NCBI RefSeq assembly: GCF_016545825.1
Contig: NC_052617.1
Span: forward strand, 72,001 to 136,000
Reading direction: 5' to 3'
DNA: 64,000 nt
Source: Eucalyptus grandis
Lineage: Eukaryota > Streptophyta > Magnoliopsida > Myrtales > Myrtaceae
Position numbers and translations under genes: made by a program. Below the pieces are notes generated by a model, which had not been told where the DNA came from, searched no databases, and saw nothing but the letters and a program-made list of their open reading frames with translations. Below are positions 34,178 to 46,094 of this stretch, piece by piece. How positions within the stretch are numbered: position 1 is the stretch's first letter; each line of letters begins with the position of its first letter.

Positions 34178-35330
34178 GAATTTTTGGGTTGCTAGGAAGC
34201 CAACTTCTGGCTCCTGGGCCTGGAAGAGCTTGTTGACCCTAAGAAGGAATTTCAGGATGGCCTTCGTCTGGAAAATTGGCGATGGCCAAACAACCTCTCG
34301 TGGTTTGACAACGGCATCCTAGAGGGCCCTTGAACCTGTTCTTTTCAGACTCTCTTATCTATAGTTCAGGGCTCTCTAGACAAGCTTGTGTTGCTGACCT
34401 CTTCTCAGATGCTGGCCAAGCTCTTAGATTGGTGCTTCAATCGTGGGGGCAACCTCTTCCAACCCTGACGAATGACCCGGATCGTTGCTGTTGGCGAGGA
34501 AGCTCTTCAGGCCAATTCACTATGGCATCAGCGTGGAACTTCATCGGGAAGAAGAAGAGGACGCGGGTCCACTTTGTACTCCTTTGTATGGGACAACGCC
34601 ATAGTGCCTCGATATCAACTTAATCTTTGGCTCATGGCCGGACGTAGGCTTCCAACCCGGGACCTCCTTTTGGCCTATGGTATTATTGGAAATGCTACCT
34701 GTGCATTTTGCAAGAATGTGCCTGACTCTCTTGACCACTTATTTTTTGACTGCTGTGTCACGGCTAGCGTTGCCTTCTTTTGGGCGTCCAGATGCAATTT
34801 ACCCTAGCGCAACAGAGGTTGGGGGGAGAATTTCAAGTGGGCAACTACCTATTTGATGGGGAAAGATTTCTATAAGTGCATAGCCCGTTTTTCATTTGGC
34901 GTGTTGTGTCATATCATTTGGAAAAATAGGAATGCTATCATCTTTAGAGACCAGCCTCTCTCTATTCCAGCCATTAAAAACCACATCTTTAAAGTGGTTC
35001 GCGACAAGGCTATCACCTTCAGGAACGTCGAAGACAATTTCAGAAACAGAAGGCTGCAGAGAAGTTGGAGTCTAGACCCGATTATTTTCAATGGGGACCC
35101 TTAGGTCCTAGATCAGACGATGGCCTCCTCTTTGTTTTTTGTCTCTGCTTGATAGCTGGTCGAGCTAGCCTTGTTGTTGTTGTTGTTGTGCCGCCTCTGC
35201 GGCTTTTGCATCTCGTCACCCTTCCACTTCTTTTGGTACTACATTTGGAGTGCAAGTTACTGGTGACGAGATCTTTTGTACATTTGGCTTTTCTTAATAT
35301 ATATCTTACCTTTACCAAAAAAAAAAAAAA
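34178..35330 (+). mobile_element. 5'-truncated LINE fragment with poly(A)
   Basis: It encodes, across several frames, the zf-RVT part of plant L1 ORF2 (for example LNLWLMAGRRLPTRDLLLAY and CAFCKNVPDSLDHLFFDC at 34620-34750) and ends in a run of A (about 35317-35330). Copies of ACAATATCTTTAAA flank it (34160-34173 and from about 35331), the expected target duplication. It was inserted in the 3' untranslated part of the Copia. Confidence 0.85.
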
Positions 35331-35840
35331 ACAATATCTTTAAACAAATTTTAGTTTAAAGATGACTTGATGTCACTAATTATGAGATCTCATGTTGGAT
35401 TGTGACATAATTGTGCAATTTCATGTTGTTTAGAAATCGCACTGAGGCAGTTTCATGTTGTTTAGAAATTGCGATAATGTAATTTCATGTCGTTAAGAAA
35501 TTGCATTGAGGACCGATAAGAAATAGTGTATATCTTGATCACATGTTGGCACTATTTCTTACTACACTACTAGGCCCATGATCCATGAAAATATAATACT
35601 TATTATATGTGATTATGGAAGGTCTTGTGTTGTGGTATTTTCTTAACACATTGATCTCCATAGTCCTATATTGAGGTTATATCGAATTGGATTGGTATTG
35701 AGATGCCATTATTGGAATATTATTTTAAAAGTTGTGGCCACATAAAACAAAATTTTAGTTATTAACCCGATAGTGTCATTTTCAATATAAAATCTTTTTC
35801 AAAATAAAATAAGTTAATTAATGTGGCCCAAGTGGGAGAA
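35331..35840 (+). other. Copia 3' untranslated region and polypurine tract
   Basis: Non-coding. It contains a short direct repeat TTTCATGTTGTTTAGAAATYGC (about 35421-35495, three variants) and ends with the PPT AGTGGGAGAA (35831-35840) next to the 3' LTR. Confidence 0.75.
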
Positions 35841-35913
35841 TGGTGGAAATTTCCTATAATATGGGCTTACATTAATTAATTGATTTTCTATTTTAAATAA
35901 TCGGGTTAATGGA
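35841..35913 (+). repeat. Copia 3' LTR, first part
   Basis: TGGTGGAAATTTCC... matches 24085-24157 and is cut by Gypsy-2. It continues at 48701; the shared ATGGA is the Gypsy-2 target duplication. Confidence 0.93.
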
Positions 35914-38516
35914 TGTCGCGACCTAAAATTTTCAGAGCTATCCTAAAGTTTAGGTTAATGGATTACTAAGTCCGAAAACTTGGCACGAACCCTCCCAAGT
36001 CCTACCAATCGCGACTTGATAGAAATTAATTCATTTAAACATGCAATTCTATTCAATTTGGAGCCGCCACTAATCAATTAGGGTTGATTAGAAACCCAAA
36101 TAAAGTATGAGAGAATACTTTATTTTTACGAACCAGAGATTCAATAAGTTCGGGGGACATGATTACGCTAGATTAGTCTAACGCCCTTTCGGTACCTTTT
36201 ATTTTAATTTCAAAAATATTTAGCAGACAATGTTAATTAATTTTAACCTAAACTACTAACATGCAAATGGTGGTCATGCGGGTGCACAATCAATAAAATA
36301 ACATTCAATAAAAATGCTAATAAAAATGCATGCCCTAAACATGATTTCTAAATAACAAGACACCTAATTTTTCTTTTTTTCTTTTTTATAAAAATTGTTA
36401 ATTATAGGCAATCTTAATCTAAATTTAATATGCATTGATTTATTTTAATGACATGTGAGATACAATTCATATGGTATGACTTAAACTTATCACTATATAT
36501 ATGCAATCTAATTTATATAACCATAAATATGCATATGCTTTGTATGATATGAGATGTATGACGTGGTAATTCTATATGCATGTTCTTTTATGATTTTTAT
36601 GATGATTCATTTTTTAATGCATATATGCAACCTATGCTAAATAATGATGATATGAAATGAAATTAATTATGAATTAACCTATTATCTAACCAAGGAAATG
36701 ATATGACGTGGCGATATGACCTAAAATATATAACATGAATAAGCATGCAATCTATCCTAAAGCATGAAATGAATTTATTCTTTTTTTTTTTTTTTTTTTG
36801 TATTTTCCATGAAATTCAAAATTAAAGAAATGCAACGATTAAATATGCAATCTAAATTAATTAAATGACCTAATTCTAATGACGAGCAATTTCTAACTAA
36901 GTGAACTTAACAATAATTACTAGACGATGAAAATTTCATAAACCTAATCCTACATGTCTGATTTATTAAACCTACATGCTTTGATGCAAGATTTTGATTT
37001 TTGATTTTTTTTAGTATTTTAGTGCTTTTCCAAAACAAGTAATTATCGACTAAACATTAAATCTAAACAATCAAGATATTCAATAAATAAATGATTAAAA
37101 TAACCGAAAAAATGACCCGTTGTCTCACAGATCAAATTAATGATTATTTTAAACCTAATTATCACGACAAAGAGTTCAAAATAATTAAAAATCTAATCCG
37201 AAATCTTACGGATCAAATTAATAATTACATTGATTTAACAACCAAAATACCGTCAAAAAGCCTGAAACTTAATATAATTAAAAAATTGATCCGATGTCTC
37301 TCGGATCAAATTAATAATTACAATAAGTTCGGACAAAATCCTTACGTATAATGCCTACAAAATGCACAGATATTAATATTGACAAATCATATTCTAACTT
37401 AAACAATAATAACAAAATTTAAAATGAATAAATAATAAAATAAAGAAAAAAACAAACTACCTAATTTGCTTTTCTCTTTTTCTTTTGTTTTTTCTTTTTC
37501 TTTTTCCTTTGCTTCTAAAAGAAAAGCTCGGCGGCTCGTGCGGCTGGTCACCGAGAACTCCGGCGAAGGCGGACCGGCGGAACGGGGCGGCGGCAAGGGC
37601 AAGCGGGACCCGGCTTCTCTGGCGTTGGTGGCGGAGTCCGGCGGCTTGATCGGCGTCTGGAGGGGTGATGGAGTGCATATCACGGCGGAGTCACGGGCGT
37701 CGGTTCGGAGGAGGGCGCAGCGTCGGGTCGTCGCGGCGATGGTGGCTCGGGATGGGGCGCAATGGCGGAGCTATCACCGGCGGCGGACGGAAGCGGGGAG
37801 GACGTCGGCGCTGCAGGCTGGCGTCACGGGAGGAGACTTGCGGCGGTGGTCGTTGCAGCGGGCGTCGGGGCGAGCTCGCTGGTGCGGAGGTGCGGTCGTC
37901 GGGCGTCGAGCACCGGGTGGTCGCGAGACGCAGCAACAGCACGGAGGTGTGGGTCGGTTCGGAATCAGCGGTGTCACGAGTTGCGAAGCGCGGTGGTGTC
38001 GGCGGGCGTCGGCGCTTGGGTCGTCGTGAGTCGGCGCGACGATGGCTGGTGGAGACGGCGATGCGGCGCAGCGGCGGGTGAAGAGAAACTCGCGATTGGG
38101 CAGCAAATGTGGGGAAGAATATGAACAGTAAATGTCCCATCACTTCTTCCCCTCTACTTTGGCTTTTTCCTTTCCTTTTCACTTTTTCCCTCTGCAGCCG
38201 CACACTCTCCTCTGCTTTCGTACTCTCTCTTTCTCCTCTTTTTTTATTTTCTTTACTTTTCAATTTTTGACGAAAAGTAACCTCCGCTCCCGAAAGGTGA
38301 AGAAGAACCCCTCTATTTATAAGGCGAAAATTCGAGTTTGTTTCGCCGGTAGAGATTTTTGCTCAACCTCTCGCCGGTGGAGATTTTCGCTCAACTTCTC
38401 CAACAAAGAAATGGCTCCAAAATCCATTGTTGAATTATTTTGAATTCAAAATTTCTTTTCAAAATTTCCTTCTAATCTTTTATTTTCTAAAAATTAATCT
38501 AAATTAGGTGTCAACA
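35914..38516 (-). repeat. Gypsy-2 3' LTR (left copy)
   Basis: 2603 bp, TGTCGCGACC...GGTGTCAACA on the plus strand. AT-rich left part with a (T)n run at 36780-36800, CpG-rich block at about 37520-38105. A TATA box is at 38313-38322 (minus). ORFs in the CpG block are composition artefacts. Confidence 0.95.
38313..38322 (-). promoter_or_regulatory. TATA box of Gypsy-2, left LTR
   Basis: Minus-strand TTATAAATAG, identical in the right LTR (48491-48500) and placed as in Gypsy-1. Confidence 0.6.
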
Positions 38517-39284
38517 GCTGCCCCTCTTTGAAGAGAAGCTCGTAGAGATTTCCTTCAAAGATAAATGACACCTAAATTTAAATCATGCAAAATGAATATG
38601 CAAATGCTAATTGTAATGACCCCTTTTTTTTTATAAAAGAAATGGACTCAAATAAATGCAATGTCATGCAATAAAGAATGCCATGTAAATGCAATGATTT
38701 GGTCAAGAACATATATTTCAATGTGCCTATGCTTAATGAATGCAAAATGAATATGGGATGTATATGCAAATGTTAATGACCTCTTTTTCAAATAAATTTA
38801 ATTCTTTTTGAAATGCAATGTCATGCAATAATGAAATGATTTGGTCAAGAATGTAGATCTCAATGTGTCTATGCTCAATGAAATGCAAATGCAAAATGAA
38901 TGCAAAATGAATGCAAAATGAATATGAAATGCATATGCAAATGTTAATGACCTCTTTTTCAAATAAATTTAATTCTTTTGAAATGCAAGGTCATGCAATA
39001 ATGCAATGTAAATGCAATGATTTTATCGAGCATATATTTCTATGTCTCAATGCTTAATGAAATGCAAATGCAAAGAAGAACACGTACTGTCATACTTATC
39101 GGAGATTCAGAAAAGTATTATTAGGTGTGAAATGATTCCTATAAGACCGACAAACATCTGGAAATCTCTTCGAGATAATTGAAAGGCTCAAAGTCTTTAG
39201 AGATCCGGAACTCTCATCATATCCCAAGCACTGAATAACCTACCTTCAAGAAGGATAGAGTAGTTCTAGGCAGTGGGTGTTACA
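38517..39284 (-). other. Gypsy-2 PPT and A/T-rich tail
   Basis: Begins with the PPT (minus AAAGAGGGGCAGC, 38517-38530). Then follow imperfect direct repeats of about 180 bp at 38620-38790, 38770-38960 and 38940-39070, marked by AATGACCTCTTTTTCAAATAAA, ATGCAATGTCATGCAATAA and TTTGGTCAAGAA. No coding seen. Confidence 0.7.
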
Positions 39285-39780
39285 TGTTCAGGACCCGTAC
39301 CATTCTACGGTCGCCTAAAATAGTAACATAACTTTACAAAGAAACTGTCTTCCCAGGACCCGTACCATTCTACGGTCGCCCAGTATGACAGTGTTTGGTT
39401 GTGTCTAGGACTCGTACCATTCTACGGTCGCCTAAACAGGGATTTACCTTTCAGGACCCGTACCATTCTACGATTGCCTGAATAGGGAAATAGGTTTTGT
39501 CTAGGACCCGTACCATTCTACGGTTGCCTAAACGGGATTCACTTTTTAGGACCCGTACCATTCTACGGTCGCCTAAAATAGGGAATAGGGGTTGTCGAGT
39601 ACCCGTACCACTCTACGGTCGCCTTGACGGAGAATTGATTTTTCAGGACCCGTACCATTCTACGGTCGCCTGAATGGGGAAACTGCTTTTCCAGGACCCA
39701 TACCATTCTACGGTAGCCTGTTAGAGCAATAAATGTTGTTTTAGGACCCATACCATTCTACGGTCGCCTAAATCAAACTG
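39285..39780. repeat. Gypsy-2 hairpin array A, about 48-50-bp units
   Basis: Ten units with a 26-nt core that on the plus strand reads AGGACCCGTA, CCATTC, TACGGTCGCC, with spacers of about 20-25 nt (one longer, near 39318-39352). GACC(C)GTA pairs with TACGGTC around CCATTC. Same position and design as 5641-5936 in Gypsy-1, where the third stem pair is A/T-swapped in both arms. A few units deviate, for example CCCATA at 39697 and 39746. Confidence 0.92.
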
Positions 39781-40125
39781 AATCTAAAGAAAAATCTTTG
39801 GGGGATTTGGGACTCTCATCAAATCCCAAGCACCTGGAAATTGCATCAAGTACTTAAAAATTCAAAACATCTGGAAATCACATCAGACGCTCGAAAAGAC
39901 AAATACTTGGAAGTCACATCAAGCATTTAAAGGTTCAAATATCTCGAGTTCACACTAGACATTTGAAAATATTTTACCAAACATCTGGAAATCACATTAG
40001 ATGTTTGAAAAGACAAACACTTGGAAGTCACATCAAGCGTTTACAAGTTCAAACATCTGGAACTCAAACTAGACATTTGAAAACATTTTATAAATGGGTA
40101 CTTGGAATTCTCATCAAGCACCAAG
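39781..40125. repeat. Gypsy-2 hairpin array C
   Basis: Inverted repeats of 8-9 bp around a 10-12-nt loop. GGGATTTG/CAAATCCC (39802-39827), AAATACTTG/CAAGCATTT (39901-39928), CAAATATCT/AGACATTTG (39936-39965), CAAACATCT/AGATGTTTG (39978-40007, perfect), AAACACTTG/CAAGCGTTT (40015-40042), CAAACATCT/AGACATTTG (40050-40079) and GGTACTTG/CAAGCACC (40097-40122). Loops are GAAGTCACAT, GGAAATCACATT and close variants. Every mismatch in these stems would be a G-U wobble in the minus-strand (sense) RNA. Confidence 0.88.
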
Positions 40126-42152
40126 ATGATTGAACAAACTCAGGGTTTCAAAGACAATTTTTTAGTCTTTGAGGAAAAATTCAATGATGGCTTTATCAAG
40201 CTTCTACTGGAAAAATTATCACAATGACAATTTTCAGTTATAGTGTGAATCTCTTGAACATGCTAAATGAGACGCTTTTGGTGTGAAAAGGCTTTTTCAC
40301 TCGCTCTCATTTAGGAGGGGTTATTTGTCCCGACCATTGATGCGGGAATATATCACTCAATCTTATCATCATCTTGTCGACAAGAGTTTGAATTTTCTTG
40401 CAATCGCACGACCTTACCAATCTGAGAGGTCTTTAACAAGTACTGTAATGTGGGCTTGGTCAATGGCTTAGCAAAAGAGACTCTTTGAGTCAAGGCTATT
40501 GAAAGAACAATTCTGTAATCATCTCCGGGTTTACAAGTCAAGAACCCTGCAAAATGAGAAAGAAATAATCTTGCTCGCACTTCTTCGAGCAATGCTTAAA
40601 ACATATGAATTCCTATGTTAATTCAAGTGCCCTAATCTGAAGAGACTTTGTAAGGGACGTAACATAGGCTTGGCTCTTGGGTTTGAGAAACGAAAGGATC
40701 GTTAGGCTCAAAGATGTGTGTAATGGGTAAGAGTTGGTGATCATCTTGACATTACCACCAATTTTCTTCGCCACGGATTGTCTTCTTGACAAATTTCTTT
40801 ATTAGCTCAAGAGTTTATCACCGATGCCAATGACTATTCAACTAGAGATCTTTTCTCAACATTTTTTTTTCTTTTAAAATCATTTTCTTTGATGATAGGC
40901 ATCAATCAGGCACACTGCTCTTTTTTCATGCCCCCCAATTCATCAATCATTTCTCTCTTCTTTTCACGGGCATTGGCCTTGCTTTTACCAGGCACACTAC
41001 TTTTTCTTGCCCCTTATTTTTTTGCATTTATTTTCTCTGGACTCACACAGTTTTCTTTCATCAGCATTTTAGACTATGCTATTCGAATGATTGTCTTTCA
41101 TCTTGCCCCAGTGTGGGGAATGATCACCAACTGGGTTTGACATGAAATGAATTCATAGGCTCAAGTGGGCTATGCAAATGATATAAGTGTGTAGGATAAA
41201 GAAAGAACTGCTCTTCGTCATCCTAAGGCACTTAAATTATCACATGAATTCAATGTAATAGCACAACTTGAAGATTGATTCAAGTGAAAGCAAGAAAATT
41301 TCAACTCATTTTCCTTCTCCTTCAATGTCAACTTACCTCCATTTGCCCCGATGTGGGGTGGTTCTTGACAGGGGTAGTATGAAAGAAATTCTTCAAGTAT
41401 TTGGGCTCAAAGAGGGGTTAAACAAGGGTTCATTGATAGAGAAATGAACTGCCCCTTGTCATTTTAGTTGTCGTACTTTTCGCAAGAAAACTCTTCACCT
41501 TGAAGTACAAGACGTTTTCATACTCACCTCACAATGTATAAACAAGGGACTGTGTATGGGATAAAGCTTGCCTTTCACGCCTCATTTAGCATCATTTAGC
41601 ATGTTCAAGTAACTCAACATCCTTCACTGAATTATCCATTTTGATAAATTTCAAGTGGAATTGATGGATTGTTCAATATCATGTGAAAACATTCTGAAAT
41701 GATAAAAAAAGGCAATGCTAAATCATAAAGTCAAAGCTGTTAAGTGTCTGTGTCTTGCCCCTCTTTGCAAGGGAGCTCATAGAGGTTCCTTAAATGTGCG
41801 CAGGGCTGCACCTGAAACATAAAGCAAATAATTAAAAGAAACAAACAGGGTAAATTAGATGCATGCTGGAAAAAAATTTTATTTTGAAATTTTTTTTCAA
41901 GGGAACATGAAGAAGCCCAGCCTTCAGAATTAGCTCCTTGCCGTTTTCTTTTTGGTAGGATTTCATCACAGGGCTAGTTTGGTATACTTCAACATGCCCT
42001 TAAAACATGAAAAATCTCCATGCATTTTATTGGATGAAAAGCAAATTACATTATTGAAATAAGGAAATCCTATAATTGAAAATGCAAATATGCAAATATG
42101 GAAAGCAATAAAGACTCCTACGCAGAGGAGTGTGCAAATAATTAAAATTTTC
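40126..42152 (-). other. Gypsy-2 non-coding 3' region
   Basis: No coding frame. It shares blocks with 7500-8800 of Gypsy-1 (see there), including TTGCTTTTACCAGGCACACT (40979-40998) and CCCCAGTGTGGGG (a 5-bp stem around GTG, 41105-41117). The last part (41820-42120) matches the region around the candidate intron of Gypsy-1 (13760-14050). Confidence 0.6.
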
Positions 42153-42380
42153 CTACTCTCGAGCTTTATCGATGGCAAACAATTCAGTCATTCCTTCGAA
42201 TGCGTCATCAGAGCTCTCAATCTTTGGAGGTGCGGGATCATCTATGCCACCCCATCCATCTGGGATGATATCCCGTGGGTCGAAATAGGAGCTGGGAGGA
42301 GCCGAATACTTTACATAGTAATCGAATTTGCCACTTGGTTGCCCCAGGGTGTCCATCACTTTTGCTTCCTCATCCATCAT
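42153..42380 (-). CDS. Gypsy-2 DTLGQPSGKF domain (unknown function)
   Basis: A 75-codon frame with MDTLGQPSGKFDYYVKYS and IIPDGWGGIDD, ending in GAG-TAG exactly as the Gypsy-1 counterpart (14467-14066). In the element it would be the C-terminal part of the Gag product but is now out of frame with gag upstream. No known domain comes to mind. Confidence 0.55.
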   Translation of the reverse strand: MMDEEAKVMDTLGQPSGKFDYYVKYSAPPSSYFDPRDIIPDGWGGIDDPAPPKIESSDDAFEGMTELFAIDKARE

Positions 42381-42402
42381 CTAAAACATGGTGGGCTCAG
42401 TA

Positions 42403-43907
42403 TCAAAACCGAAAATGGTATTCACAAAACTTTCCGGGTGGTCGGGAGTGGGTTATTCTCGATGTTCGGCCGTGCATCTCGGAATGAGACCACCTTGGCA
42501 TCCAAAAGATTTTGGACTTTGTGTTGCAGCGTATAGCAATCGTCAACGAATGCCCTACCTCCCCCATATGATAAGCACATGTCTTGGACGGATGATAGTT
42601 GGGGAATCGCTCGGGATTAGGTCGCTTAAGCTCTTTAGCGAGTAATCCTTTCTTCTGAAGGGTTGGCAAGATCTTTGACAATGGTTTAGGAAGAGGCATA
42701 AATTGACGCCTGAAAGAGTTCTTTTGCTGGCCGAAGAATGGTCGTGCTCCTCCCTGATGAGTGTTCAAGACAGGGCGAGGGGGTTGAACATATGCTGCAT
42801 TAACTTCCGCTACAGGCTCCTTATCCTTCTTGACTGAGACTCTCCTGTACGAGCTGGTTTGATCAGATGCCCATCCATCGCGTAATGCTACTTCAATTCG
42901 CTCGCCAACAGGGATTAGCTGATTGAACGACTCAGCAGTCGATCCTAACATCCGATTTCGATATTCAGTCGAGAGTGTCTTCATGAACAAATCCATCAAC
43001 TCTTTTTCTGTCGGCTCTGGAGTAATCTGAGCAACTACGGTCCTCCATCTCGTGACATATGCCTTGAAAGATTCCGTCCTCTTCTTCTCAGTGCGAAGTA
43101 AATCTTCTCGAGATGGAGTGACGTCAATATTATACTTATATTGCTTGAAGAAGGCATCAGTCAAATCTTCCCAAGTCTCCAGTTTAATCTTCTTCATGAT
43201 GTACCACTGCGGCGCGGTCCTGTCAAGCTTGCTTGAAATTGTTGAATCATCAAGGGGATGTTATCAACATATTGGGTCATCTTGACCACATACGTGCGCA
43301 AATGGATCTTCGGGCAAGAAGTGCCATCATACTTTTCAAAGTCCGGCATTTTGAACTTTTTCGGCATTTTGACTTTTGCATAGTGGGACAAATCAGTTGG
43401 GCCTTGGATAAACGAACCCTACAACTGTTTGAGTTTCTCTTCAATTTTTGCCATGCGTTTTTCTTGTTCTGTCTTCGGTACAGCCGGGTGTATCACTTGT
43501 ACCTCCTCATCAACAACAATTTGAGGCACGTCAGTAACTTTCTCCTTGGAAGCACCATCAAAGGTTGATGTCCCAATTGCGAACGTATTCTTGCCTTTAT
43601 CTTTCGGATCAGTCGCAGGAGCATGTTGTGGTAACACCACTTCAACTTGCGGAGCTAGTGGGGCAGTGTTTGCCTGGAGAGAGTCGATCTGCTTGGAGAG
43701 CTGCTCAAGAACATTTAGGACTTGCTTCATCTCCGATTCGAGGGCAACGATGCGAGTTTGTTCAGCAACACGTGTTTGTTCGGTGTTATCAACCATTGTT
43801 GCTCTGGAACGAGTACGGATTGGTGATCTTGGGTTAGCCGTGTTGTCACCTGTCAATGTAAAAATAATACAGTAAGTATCATAACAAATGAGATTGGTCC
43901 ATGACAA
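42403..43907 (-). pseudogene. Gypsy-2 Gag
   Basis: Start at 43907 or the in-frame Met near 43796 (MVDNTEQTR). The coiled coil ESEMKQVLNVLEQLSKQID is followed by KMPKKFKMPDFEKYDGTSCP, the Gag core (EDLTDAFFKQYKY, KKRTESFKAYVTRWR, MDLFMKTL) and one CAYHMGEVGHS zinc-like motif near 42560. Lesions: TAG at 43419, a one-base shift near 43205 and another near 42545. Apart from these it is complete. Confidence 0.85.
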
Positions 43908-44040
43908 CGGTCAATCGCTTATTTTATTAAGTGAAATCAAATTCCAAAGACATCAACTTAAAATGCTAACATAACTCCCTAGGAAATTAAATTCCTAAAA
44001 CATCAATCTAAGAAATTGAAATAACATCATAAAGCTCGAA

Positions 44041-45493
44041 TTAAACTCTTAAATCTAGCGACTCTTTTCTATATACAATTGGGAGATCACAGTCTTTGAA
44101 GCTTCTTGTTCTGTCGAACCAACTCGAAATACGAGCTTCTTTCCTTCCCACCGTTTCTTCAAGATTTTCAATTTGTGCTTTACGAGTGGGCTTCATGGTC
44201 ACTTCAGGTATCACGGGAAGTAGAGCTTGAGGGATCTCGTGATGATGGATATAATAATCCGAGGCATGAAAAATCTTCTCATTTCCTTTCAATCTTCTAG
44301 GCACCACTATCTTTTCCGGATGGCATTCCTTCCATGCATTTTCAAGATGCTCGATCTCATCGAGGTATTTGTGATCCTTGTGCACGAAGCGGGCTTGAAA
44401 CAGATCCACTCGGAGAGGAGGTGGGATATCTTGAAGCACTCGATACTGGCGGGCCACTCTATAAGGATAGTAAGATGTTGCACCAGTAATTCCCATCAGT
44501 GGAATTGGATTATCTGTCTTGTGAGAGAAACGAGCCACGCTAACATGGAACCATTTAGCATACCATAGGAAGCCCTTGAGATCTGATTTTTAAGAAAAGT
44601 CACCCAATCGGAAAATGATTTTCCGGTATACTTTTTTCTAAGATTGAAAATCTCTTTATTGGGTAACTAGAGTCATCAATTTCACCTCGACGCATGAAAT
44701 GACCAAACTCCTTCATGTGAGAAAGAAACCAAATCTGTAAAAGCTCAGGAGAGGCATTCATGACTTTTTCTCCATTTTGTTTAAAATGGTTGAGGGATAA
44801 AAATGTCTCAACTAAGATCATGTTTATAAAATTCATGCCAGCACATGCTTGTCTGACCACCCATGCAATCGAAGGATTAATAGCATTTCTTCGATGAGGA
44901 AATATTATAAGTCCAAAGAATGCTAAGATGAATATCCTACCCTTTTGGCGCATTGAAGACTGATTTAAAAAATGATTAGCCAAAAAGGAGAAAGGGCATG
45001 CATTACAATTAGCTTTCAAAACTTTCTTAACCTCATCAGTTTTAATTCTTAAAAATTGAGATAAAATTGATGTGGGTTCCATACCAAGAGGTGGCCTAAC
45101 AAGTTCAGTCTCAAGGGGCATTCCTATGATGACGATATACTCTTCCAATGTTGGAGTTAGCTCATTCTTACCGAAAATAAATGTAGTCGTCTCGGGACAC
45201 CAAAAGTGTGATATAGCTTGCAAAACACCACTATGGACTCCGATATCCAAAAGGGGGATGAGCTGTCCCAAAGATCGACTCCACATATTCTTGACCTTCT
45301 TTATTTAAATTGTTCCACCACCCTCGAGCTCAATCTTGGGAGTTGGAACGAATTGAACATCGGATCTCCCCATTGCATATAAAATAAGACCGACGACGAA
45401 ACCTAATGTCATGGACCAATGAAATTGCAAGTAAGTAAATTGCAATAGCGAGAATTTAAACAACTTACTTTTTTGGGAAGAGATGACAATCAC
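44041..45493 (-). pseudogene. Gypsy-2 extra ORF before gag, plant-mobile-domain/DUF7745-like
   Basis: Begins MGRSDVQFVPTP near 45375, stops at 45305, continues 45286-44600 and, after a one-base shift, 44538-44041. Key stretches: FWCPETTTFIFGKNELTPTL and EEYIVIIGMPLETELV, a helical middle with NMILVETFLSLNHFK, then KIVVPRRLKGNEKIFHAS and a coiled C-terminus. The fold resembles plant-mobile-domain (aminotransferase-like) proteins, whose role is unknown. Its retention in an element that lost pol makes a role in transposition or expression plausible. Confidence 0.65.
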
Positions 45494-46072
45494 ATAGACA
45501 CACGCATGAGACGTGAGGCTCGATTTCTATCTAGATGGCTTAACAAAATGGAGTTAAGAGGATGATCGACCGTTGCGGTCTCGCATTAACGTGTCGGAGT
45601 CCTCCCAACCCCGGCTCGATCCGAATGGAATGTCTAATATCATGCGGTCTCGCGAATATAGACAAACACATTCGACACCATGAAAAACTTTCGGGGAAGA
45701 GAAGGTCAACCTCTATATAGCGGTCTCGCTTTAGAGGAAGTATCATTCTCAACACCATCCTAAGGATCCTATCGCAGCCCAAGTCCGGCAGCAGGTTGTG
45801 TGTGCAATAGTGTAGTGCTAAAAACAATAAAACATGCGTAACAGTTTAATTGCAAACAACACTTCTATAGTTCAACCATTCATCCTTAACTCCAACCTGC
45901 AAAACAAGGGTTAACAAAGACTACTCCCCTTATACCTCCCATATGCAAAAACATTTAACACTTCATGTTAGGAGCGTACCTTGTTTCCATGCTGCCAAAC
46001 AAAATATTTTTCTTAAAAAAATAAAAAATAAAAAATAAAACAGGCCTATGTCCACTATGAGTTTTAACTCTA
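45494..46072 (-). other. Gypsy-2 leader
   Basis: Between PBS and the extra ORF. No coding seen. A GTCTCGCG/GCGGTCTCG-like motif recurs (45572, 45637, 45720), also present in Gypsy-1 (19500-19595). Confidence 0.5.
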
Positions 46073-46091
46073 GTCCCCAGCGGAGTCGCCA
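46073..46091 (-). other. Primer binding site of Gypsy-2
   Basis: Minus-strand TGGCGACTCCGCTGGGGAC, three bases from the LTR, identical to Gypsy-1. Confidence 0.75.
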
Positions 46092-46094
46092 AGC

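Noticed and set aside
37091..37351. 86-codon frame with an internal repeat (LIRxLTDQINNY) in the Gypsy-2 LTR (also 47304-47534)
   Set aside because: Tandem (GAT)CAAATTAATAATTA-type repeats in the LTR explain it; it is interrupted at the start in the other LTR copy.
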